A DNA stretch of 5,098 nucleotides from an uncultured Saprospirales bacterium (GTDB lineage Bacteria; Bacteroidota; Bacteroidia; Chitinophagales; JADIYW01), in NCBI GenBank assembly GCA_938008535.1, contig CALLKF010000045.1:1-5098 (forward strand), written 5' to 3'. Positions 1 through 5,098 of this stretch are shown in pieces. A program made the translations under genes and the position numbers. The notes beneath the pieces are model-generated. The model had not been told where the DNA came from. It worked only from the letters and a program-made list of their open reading frames with translations, and did no database searches. How positions within the stretch are numbered: position 1 is the first letter of the stretch; every line of letters begins with the position of its first letter.

Positions 1-2307
1 AAAATTAATACCCAGACCTAAAGTATTAACAAAATTATCAGAATTTACAGAGATTCTGTAGGTATTATAATTTCTGGTTTTAATGTCCGCGAGTCCGCTT
101 AATTCTCCGGCAATTCCGGACTTTGGAACTACTATATTAGCACTGCCAATAAAATTTTTATATCGGTTGTAAAACATTGAAAAATCCAGACTAAACCCTT
201 TTAGATTATTCATTCTGTAACCTACTTCAAGTGATTTTAATTGCTCTGGTTTTATTTTATCTGTTACATATGTTAGTAATAAAGTACTATCTTTTGTAGG
301 TGATGCTCCATAATTTGTAACTGACGCTGCAGTAAAGGCATTATTAAATCCATCTAAATTTCCTTTTAAAATAAACGAACCAACATTTAGAAGGAAATAT
401 TGATCATTGAGTGTCGGGCTTCTGAATGCTGACTGGAAAGAAGCACGTAATATGTGATTTTTCTCACGATAAACGAATCCAACCCTTGGTGAAAATTGTA
501 TTTTGTAGTTTTGGCTTTTATCCATTCTCAGAGATCCGTAAAGTTTTAATTTATCATTAAAAAACCTTGTTGTTAATTGAAAAAATCCACCGAACTCATT
601 GTACGCAATTTTTGCATATTTGCCATTTGCTAATAAAGTGTCGCTAAATAACAACCCTTGTGTTTTAGGCATGTATCTTCTGTAGGATGCACCAACATTT
701 AATTCTAAAAATTTGTATTTATAGTCATATTGTCCTTCTATATGATATAATAATGACTTTGTAACATATTTTGAACCTATTGGTCTGTTCGTTCCCGTTG
801 TAATTTTATCGAAAGTATTTTGAAATGCATCTGTACCGGGAACTAACCAGCCATTTTGTGCCGTAGTCAGTGATGAACTTTTTAAGCTTGTAATCTGAGA
901 AGCTGTGAGGGCGTTGTTGTAGTTGTTTGAAAGTATCTTTACAGAATCCAAATAAGCATTTAAATATGATTTGGAGACTTCTGGTATGCCTGAAATACCC
1001 ATATTTATACCTGTTAATACTAGGTCATAACAATCTCCTGCATCTTCATGTGTAAGATATGTTTTTACAAAAAAGTTTTTACCTTTTAATTCCAGTTTAT
1101 GTTGGTTGAATCGAAAATTTTCCAAATAAGCTCTGTTGTTTCCTTGATAAATACCAGTTGCCATATTGAATTTGTAAGCATAGGTAAGATTAATGTTATT
1201 GGTTATTTTATAAGTTAATGATGTGTAAACTTTAGCACTAAATGTTTTGTCTTTTGCAATATCTTTCTCATCGTAACCAGGTAAAGTAAAAGAAACATTA
1301 CCAGGGTTCGATGCTGGATTTAATTGAGTATAGTTGTTGAATTCCTGATATTTTTGACGCTCAGATAGTTGTAAAGTAGTGTCATTTGCTAAACTTTGAG
1401 ATAATGCACCAATTCTTTGTGGAGCATAAGGAATTTTTCTATAGTTATTTAAAACAGGATCATTTGCTTCCCAATCATTTGCTTGAAAATATGAAGCGCT
1501 TACTCTAAATGCTACTTTTTGCTTTTTGCCAAATGCCTGAGCATACCGAAATTGAGCTTCTGCATATTTTCTGCTTCCACCTTTTAATTGTAATGTGATA
1601 CCTTGTTTAGAAAATGGATCTTTAGAATTAATATTTATAACTCCTTGCAGGGCATTTGGGCCATGTAATGCAGATGCAGGGCCTGAAATTACTTCAATAT
1701 TATCTATGTCAATATCAGGAATATTAAATAATGTTCCCGGACCAAATCCTAATCCTGGAGACATATTATCAATACCGTCAATAACCTGTGTAATTCTAAA
1801 AGGAGAGGTGGTATTAAATCCTCTGGTATTAAATATTTTTAAACCAAAGCTATTGTTTACAATATCAACATTTGGTAAACGATTTAAACCTTCATAATAG
1901 TCTCCACCAGGTGTATTTTCAATGTTTTTAGAGTCAATCTTATAAATATTAGCAAGAGATTGACTTAAATCTTCTTTAAACCTGGATGCGGAAATTACAA
2001 AATCTTTGAATAATAAGTTATCTTGTTTTAAAAAGATATCAACTGCAGTATCAGATGTAATAAAAAAGTTAATCGTCTTATAGCCAACATAACTAATGGA
2101 TATGCTGGCAGGATAAGTGGTAGTTTTTAAATTAAAATTTCCGTTGTTATCGCTCACTGTACCATTTCCGGTGCTGTCTTCTGCGATATTTGCACCGATT
2201 ATTATATTCTTTTCTTCATTTCTAATTCTCCCTGAGAAATTTAGCTGAGCAAAAGAATTAGCTTGAAACAGAGATACTAATAATATTAATAAAAATCGAT
2301 TAATCAT
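1..2307 (-). CDS. TonB-dependent outer-membrane receptor, 3' end cut by window edge
   Basis: Open from the ATG at 2307-2305 through 769 codons to the left edge with no stop, so the C-terminal part of the barrel is missing. Residues 1-20 are a signal peptide (MINRFLLILLVSLF, then NSFA|Q as the likely cleavage site). Residues about 22-95 form a CarboxypepD_reg-like domain with the usual ISYVGYKT motif at 70-78. A possible TonB-box-like stretch (DFVISAS, 102-108) leads into the plug domain, about 110-230. The plug shows NTRGFN (160-165), VIDGID (175-180), and IEVISGPASALHGPNALQGV (204-223), the classic end-of-plug motif. The beta-barrel follows, including SAFRSPTLNDQY (626-637) and KPEQLKSLEVGYR (686-698). 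Such receptors import ligands across the outer membrane using TonB/ExbBD energy. The usual SusC plug wording is absent, so this is more like a CirA/BtuB-type receptor than a SusC glycan transporter. The ligand is unknown. The gene starts 26 bases after the hydroxylase gene at 3074-2334. No Shine-Dalgarno is visible, as is common in Bacteroidota. Confidence 0.95.
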   Translation of the reverse strand, partial: MINRFLLILLVSLFQANSFAQLNFSGRIRNEEKNIIIGANIAEDSTGNGTVSDNNGNFNLKTTTYPASISISYVGYKTINFFITSDTAVDIFLKQDNLLFKDFVISASRFKEDLSQSLANIYKIDSKNIENTPGGDYYEGLNRLPNVDIVNNSFGLKIFNTRGFNTTSPFRITQVIDGIDNMSPGLGFGPGTLFNIPDIDIDNIEVISGPASALHGPNALQGVININSKDPFSKQGITLQLKGGSRKYAEAQFRYAQAFGKKQKVAFRVSASYFQANDWEANDPVLNNYRKIPYAPQRIGALSQSLANDTTLQLSERQKYQEFNNYTQLNPASNPGNVSFTLPGYDEKDIAKDKTFSAKVYTSLTYKITNNINLTYAYKFNMATGIYQGNNRAYLENFRFNQHKLELKGKNFFVKTYLTHEDAGDCYDLVLTGINMGISGIPEVSKSYLNAYLDSVKILSNNYNNALTASQITSLKSSSLTTAQNGWLVPGTDAFQNTFDKITTGTNRPIGSKYVTKSLLYHIEGQYDYKYKFLELNVGASYRRYMPKTQGLLFSDTLLANGKYAKIAYNEFGGFFQLTTRFFNDKLKLYGSLRMDKSQNYKIQFSPRVGFVYREKNHILRASFQSAFRSPTLNDQYFLLNVGSFILKGNLDGFNNAFTAASVTNYGASPTKDSTLLLTYVTDKIKPEQLKSLEVGYRMNNLKGFSLDFSMFYNRYKNFIGSANIVVPKSGIAGELSGLADIKTRNYNTYRISVNSDNFVNTLGLGINF

Positions 2308-2324
2308 GATCTGAAATTATTACT

Positions 2325-2353
2325 CAAAGATGGTTATTTTTTTTTATTCCAAA
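2325..2353 (-). promoter_or_regulatory. Weak candidate internal promoter for the receptor gene
   Basis: On the minus strand TTTG (2353-2350) is followed after 17 bases by CATCTTTG (2332-2325), a one-mismatch match to TAnnTTTG. It overlaps the last codons of the upstream hydroxylase gene and would start RNA around 2319, close before the ATG at 2307. It could let the receptor be expressed separately from the hydroxylases. The spacing is at the short end of the accepted range. Confidence 0.3.
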
Positions 2354-3074
2354 AAGTATTTTGAATGAGTAAAAAAATAAAAAATATATAAGTTGAACAT
2401 AAATGCAGAAAAATTAATAGTTGGTTAGGCAGTTTATCCATTATCCTTAATGGATATAACGTTCTTCCAATACCCATTGCACCAAGCACACCTGCCGATA
2501 TATATTGTTTTCTCTTAAGAAATTCAGGTCTGATTACATCAATAATTAATACTGTTCGTTGTTTAGATGACAGATTCCATGCGGAGTGGAAATGCGCATC
2601 ATTAAAGATTAGAGTTTTTCCCGTTTCCCATCCTTTTTGTATACCGCCAACCTCAAGCCCGCAGTCAGGCAGTGGTGACGGTATGTCTAATCCGAGATGA
2701 ATACGATAGGTGGCATCAGTATCTCCAAAGTGAGGTTTGATTTTAGTACCGGATTCTAATGTGCTGAAATAAATAGTTACAATATTTTGATAGGGTAGGA
2801 GAAGCGACAGAGTATCTGGAAATTTTTTACAATTATTGACATATTTAAGACCATAACTGTAAAGCATCGTTGTGTTCCAGCCTTTTTCTCTGTATAATAA
2901 AAAAAACTTTTCAGACTGGGTCTGCTTAAAATGCTCAAATCTTTTCAATTCATTAAAAAAAACAGCTGTGTTTTTTGTTAAGGTATTTAGTAAATCTGTA
3001 TAAGGAATATTTTCATAAAACGCGTCTAATCTTCCATTGTAATTCCTGTTTCCTGTATTTATAAAAGGTTTCAT
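2334..3074 (-). CDS. Aspartyl/asparaginyl beta-hydroxylase-family Fe(II)/2-oxoglutarate oxygenase with C-terminal membrane segment
   Basis: This 246-residue protein carries the AspH/LpxO-type double-stranded beta-helix at about residues 64-184. Visible catalytic residues are H115 (KPHFGDTD), R124 and H126 (YRIHLGL), then D159 and H163 (NDAHFHSAWN) and R173. Their spacing (+9, +11; -4, +10) matches animal AspH, where the two spaced His residues bind iron and the final Arg binds 2-oxoglutarate. W149 (GWETGK) is also family-typical. Residues 219-238 (LLIFLHLCSTYIFFIFLLIQ) look like a transmembrane helix followed by a short NKKK tail, and 192-205 is mildly hydrophobic. The catalytic part would therefore be tethered by its C-terminus, and the short lysine tail suggests a cytoplasmic end. 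There is no signal peptide. The gene lies 89 bases after the upstream hydroxylase gene and 26 bases before the receptor gene, so cotranscription is plausible. The family includes LpxO and OlsC (lipid acyl hydroxylation) and AspH (Asp/Asn side chains); the substrate here cannot be told. Confidence 0.9.
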   Translation of the reverse strand: MKPFINTGNRNYNGRLDAFYENIPYTDLLNTLTKNTAVFFNELKRFEHFKQTQSEKFFLLYREKGWNTTMLYSYGLKYVNNCKKFPDTLSLLLPYQNIVTIYFSTLESGTKIKPHFGDTDATYRIHLGLDIPSPLPDCGLEVGGIQKGWETGKTLIFNDAHFHSAWNLSSKQRTVLIIDVIRPEFLKRKQYISAGVLGAMGIGRTLYPLRIMDKLPNQLLIFLHLCSTYIFFIFLLIQNTFWNKKK

Positions 3075-3163
3075 CCGGTTTTTTATTATTCAGTTAGTAA
3101 TTAATTGAAAATAAACTTAGGTAAATCTGATTTTTAATATCTTTTTGAAAATACGAAACCAGA

Positions 3164-4102
3164 TTAACTGTTATCTTCCATCCATCTTTTCAAGGGTGGA
3201 CTACTATTAAACAGGCTTATGAATTTTTCAATTAAATTTTTTAAATGAGGTTGAATATCAGGTTTCCAAACTGACATCATCAGTATAACACGAACATCAG
3301 AAGTTTCGTTAGCAACAGAATGTAAATAACTATCATCAAAAATTAATAAATTATCTTCTTCCCAATTCCTGTTTTCTTTGCCAACTTTTATAATACAAGA
3401 TTTTGTTTCAACAGGTAATATTAGAGGCAAGTGCACTCTTAAATGCGAATTAAACGGACCAGTATGTGGTGGAATAATTGCACCTGGCTTCAATATAGAA
3501 AACATAACCATAGAACATTCTATATCTGGTAAATTGGAAATTATGTCCAAAGTTATAGGAAAGTATGATTTAGTTGATTCAATTAATTGACCATTTCCAA
3601 ATAGCATAATCGTATTCCAGTCAAAATGTGGATTTCCAGCCTCATCTATATAAGGTTTTACATTGTCTTTTGCTTTAAGATATTCACTTAATATTTTCTG
3701 CTTGTTTTTAATTAAAATTTCCCATCCAGGAAATTCCTGCGAATCATAAAATGTTTTTTCACTTTTTATTTCAGGAAACTTGAAATAGGGTAAATCGATG
3801 TCAGTATCCTGATTGTTGTTTCTGAATTTGTAATAAAAAATATCAAAAGTTTCTCTAAAAGAGGTTTCTTTTATAAATGATTTTAAAATTAAAATATATT
3901 CTTTCCATTGTTCAAAAGTTTGAAAAGGAAATATAAAGTAGAATCCATTGTAGTAATTCGTTTTAAATATTAAGAATATAAATCTTGAAATAAGATAAAA
4001 AATGTAAGCAGTTGCATTTGCCCAAATTAATGAACCTAAGCATAAGATAAATGCATATATATTAAGACATAAACGTAAAGATAGATCAAAGAAGCTTTTC
4101 AT
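3164..4102 (-). CDS. Aspartyl/asparaginyl beta-hydroxylase-family oxygenase with N-terminal membrane anchor
   Basis: This 312-residue protein starts with a strongly hydrophobic region at about 10-47 (one long or two short transmembrane helices, including NIYAFILCLGSLIW and YIFYLISRFIFLIF). A linker of roughly 110 residues follows, then the hydroxylase domain at about 160-282. Catalytic residues visible are H213 (PPHTGPF), R222 and H224 (LRVHLPL), D257 and H261 (FDDSYLHSV) and R271, with the same spacing as its two neighbours. W162 (DWNTIML) and W247 (NWEED) are also conserved. The FDDSYLH wording is closer to animal AspH than are the DAHxH motifs of the neighbouring paralogues. N-terminal membrane anchoring with a C-terminal catalytic domain also resembles AspH topology; which side of the inner membrane the domain faces cannot be decided. 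It is the first gene of the minus-strand group and diverges from the hydroxylase gene at 4297. The substrate is unknown: a lipid (LpxO/OlsC precedent) or a protein/peptide (AspH precedent). Confidence 0.9.
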   Translation of the reverse strand: MKSFFDLSLRLCLNIYAFILCLGSLIWANATAYIFYLISRFIFLIFKTNYYNGFYFIFPFQTFEQWKEYILILKSFIKETSFRETFDIFYYKFRNNNQDTDIDLPYFKFPEIKSEKTFYDSQEFPGWEILIKNKQKILSEYLKAKDNVKPYIDEAGNPHFDWNTIMLFGNGQLIESTKSYFPITLDIISNLPDIECSMVMFSILKPGAIIPPHTGPFNSHLRVHLPLILPVETKSCIIKVGKENRNWEEDNLLIFDDSYLHSVANETSDVRVILMMSVWKPDIQPHLKNLIEKFISLFNSSPPLKRWMEDNS

Positions 4103-4162
4103 TAATTTTTGTATATGATTTTACTTAAAATATCTTTTAGATTGCTTACTTAGATGTTATTA

Positions 4163-4170
4163 CAAATATA
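4163..4170 (-). promoter_or_regulatory. Candidate -7 element for the minus-strand hydroxylase-hydroxylase-receptor group
   Basis: Read on the minus strand this is TATATTTG, an exact match to TAnnTTTG, 60 bases upstream of the ATG at 4102. Transcription would begin near 4157, leaving a leader of about 55 bases. No clear -33 TTTG is present; the expected place falls in an AT-rich palindrome (4183-4198). Confidence 0.45.
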
Positions 4171-4182
4171 GGGTATAAATTG

Positions 4183-4198
4183 AATTTTAAATAAAATT
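4183..4198. repeat. AT-only palindrome in the divergent promoter region
   Basis: AATTTTA, two A bases, then TAAAATT: a perfect inverted repeat with 7-base arms. It lies 12 bases upstream of the candidate -7 element of the minus-strand group, where a -33 element would be expected, and about 75 bases upstream of the plus-strand one. It could be an operator serving either promoter, but palindromes of only A and T are common by chance in such DNA. Confidence 0.3.
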
Positions 4199-4272
4199 TG
4201 TTTTTTTTATGAGCACACTTTAGAATGCAATTATGTCAATTTTCTTATACTAATTATTTTAGCTGTAATTCT

Positions 4273-4280
4273 TATTTTTG
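4273..4280 (+). promoter_or_regulatory. Candidate -7 element for the hydroxylase gene at 4297
   Basis: TATTTTTG matches the Bacteroidota -7 consensus TAnnTTTG. Transcription would begin around 4285, giving a leader of about 12 bases before the ATG at 4297. No TTG/TTTG -33 element lies at the expected 17-23 base distance, so the call rests on one short motif in AT-rich DNA. Confidence 0.4.
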
Positions 4281-4296
4281 TATCTTCATAATACTA

Positions 4297-4887
4297 ATGA
4301 GAAAAACAAACAAAAATATATGGTTTCATATTGAAGAAATACTTTTCCATCAAGATTCGAAAAGCTTTAATCCAACATATCCAGCATTTTTTAATGTAGA
4401 AGAATATAAATGGTGTAAGAATGTTTCTTTACAATATCTTGAAATAAAACATGAATTTGAACAGTTTATATCAAACAATAAATTACAACCTTATTTTTAT
4501 AAAGAACAAGCGGGAAATACATTAAAATGGAAAACATTGCCATTGTTAACATGGAATATTAAAAGAAATAGTTTAAAACGATTTCCTACTACTCATAAAA
4601 TTTTACAATCCATACCAGGTTTAGTATCAGCATCTTTTAGTCTCTTGGAAGCAGGAGGTGAGATTACAACACACAGAGGTGATACTGATGCAAACATACG
4701 AGGTCATTTATGTTTATATACTGCACAACAAAATGAAAAGGCAGCATTTACAGTTAGTAATATAACCAAAAACTGGGAAGAAGGCAAATGGTTATTGTTT
4801 TGTGATGCACATCTGCATGGTGGTTATAACCACAGTAATGAAAATAGATTAGTTTTAATTGTTGACGTAGTACATCCTGAAAATTAG
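4297..4887 (+). CDS. Soluble aspartyl/asparaginyl beta-hydroxylase-family oxygenase
   Basis: From the ATG at 4297 this is a 196-residue protein without a signal peptide or membrane helix, so probably cytoplasmic. The hydroxylase domain covers about 75-196. Catalytic residues are H126 (TTHRGDTD), R135 and H137 (IRGHLCL), D170 and H174 (CDAHLHGGYN) and R184, at the same spacing as the two minus-strand paralogues. The end, IVDVVHPEN, is the usual C-terminus of the domain, so the protein is a near-minimal family member. It is closer to the protein at 3074-2334 (both have GDTDA and DAHxH) than to the one at 4102-3164. The frame is open further upstream to an ATG at 4225, which would add 24 residues (MQLCQFSYTN...). 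I prefer 4297 because the extra residues have no counterpart in the paralogues and a -7-like TATTTTTG lies between the two ATGs at 4273-4280. If the longer start were used, the extension (CIFIIL region) would be a short hydrophobic N-terminus. The substrate is unknown. Confidence 0.88.
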   Translation: MRKTNKNIWFHIEEILFHQDSKSFNPTYPAFFNVEEYKWCKNVSLQYLEIKHEFEQFISNNKLQPYFYKEQAGNTLKWKTLPLLTWNIKRNSLKRFPTTHKILQSIPGLVSASFSLLEAGGEITTHRGDTDANIRGHLCLYTAQQNEKAAFTVSNITKNWEEGKWLLFCDAHLHGGYNHSNENRLVLIVDVVHPEN

Positions 4888-4931
4888 CTTTGAAAAATAA
4901 AGTTTGCTCAAAAGTTCTGGCTGGATTACTA

Positions 4932-5060
4932 ATGAATTTTATTTTAGTAAGATTTGTTTTTTTTGATTTTAGAAAGTTACCTAAATGGTTGCTAATATCT
5001 TTTTATAAAATTTTTTCTTTTTTATTTAAAATTGTTATATTGTTAGGTGTTAAAATATAA
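4932..5060 (+). CDS. Doubtful 42-residue Phe/Leu/Ile-rich hydrophobic ORF
   Basis: An ATG at 4932 opens 42 codons to a TAA at 5058-5060, starting MNFILVRFVFFDFRKLPKWL and ending in a hydrophobic stretch (SFLFKIVILLGV) that could span a membrane. It begins 44 bases after the hydroxylase gene ending at 4887 and on the same strand. No ribosome-binding site or known family is visible. T-rich DNA naturally encodes Phe/Leu/Ile, so this may be chance. The rest of 4888-5098 shows no other gene, RNA or convincing terminator hairpin. Confidence 0.2.
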   Translation: MNFILVRFVFFDFRKLPKWLLISFYKIFSFLFKIVILLGVKI

Positions 5061-5098
5061 AATTATTTTATTATTTTAAAATCATCATTTTCGAGAAT

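Noticed and set aside
1595..1897. 100-codon open frame on the plus strand
   Set aside because: It lies entirely antisense to the plug domain of the receptor, whose motifs are clear on the minus strand; the product resembles no protein family I know.
1..2307. Receptor considered as a SusC-type glycan transporter
   Set aside because: The typical SusC plug wording and longer plug layout are missing, and no SusD gene is visible, although sequence downstream of the receptor is outside the window.
2337..2345. Run of nine A (minus strand) at the end of the hydroxylase gene, a possible slippage site
   Set aside because: Shifting frame here only adds a few codons before another stop and does not fuse the gene to the receptor.
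3124..3165. Inverted repeat AATCTG ... CAGATT between the two minus-strand hydroxylase genes
   Set aside because: The arms are only 6 bases with a 30-base loop, not followed by a T run on the minus strand, and one arm overlaps the stop codon; not a credible terminator.
3378..3590. 70-codon open frame on the plus strand
   Set aside because: It lies antisense to the catalytic core of the hydroxylase at 4102-3164 and has no recognisable features.
4192..4200. TAAAATTTG as a promoter -7 element for the ATG at 4225
   Set aside because: The gap between TA and TTTG is three bases rather than two, and the match at 4273-4280 is exact and better placed for the preferred start.

Overview
The window looks like a piece of a low-GC Bacteroidota chromosome. 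The grounds are a TonB-dependent receptor with an N-terminal carboxypeptidase-regulatory-like domain (typical of this phylum), very AT-rich intergenic DNA, no Shine-Dalgarno sequences before the starts, and TAnnTTTG-like -7 promoter elements. I cannot name a genus from the sequence alone.

Layout. Positions 2307 down to 1 (minus strand) hold the first 769 codons of a TonB-dependent outer-membrane receptor, whose C-terminus lies beyond the left edge. Just upstream of it on the same strand are two genes, 3074-2334 and 4102-3164. Both encode Fe(II)/2-oxoglutarate oxygenases of the aspartyl/asparaginyl beta-hydroxylase fold (AspH/LpxO-like, Pfam family Asp_Arg_Hydrox). A third member of the family, 4297-4887 (plus strand), is transcribed divergently from a shared promoter region at 4103-4296. 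The last 211 bases are AT-rich and hold at most one doubtful 42-residue hydrophobic ORF.

How the genes may work together. The minus-strand genes run hydroxylase (4102-3164), hydroxylase (3074-2334), receptor (2307-1), with gaps of 89 and 26 bases, so they could form one transcription unit. All three hydroxylases keep the catalytic residues at identical spacing (His, Arg at +9, His at +11; then Asp at -4, His, Arg at +10), so all are predicted to be active. They differ in architecture: one has an N-terminal membrane segment, one a C-terminal membrane segment, and one is soluble. No substrate can be read from the sequence. Lipid hydroxylation (as by LpxO and OlsC) or peptide/protein side-chain hydroxylation (as by AspH) are the two family precedents.

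The most notable point is this compact set of three diverged, apparently intact hydroxylase paralogues around one receptor gene. Whether it is a functional system or a local paralogue expansion cannot be settled here.
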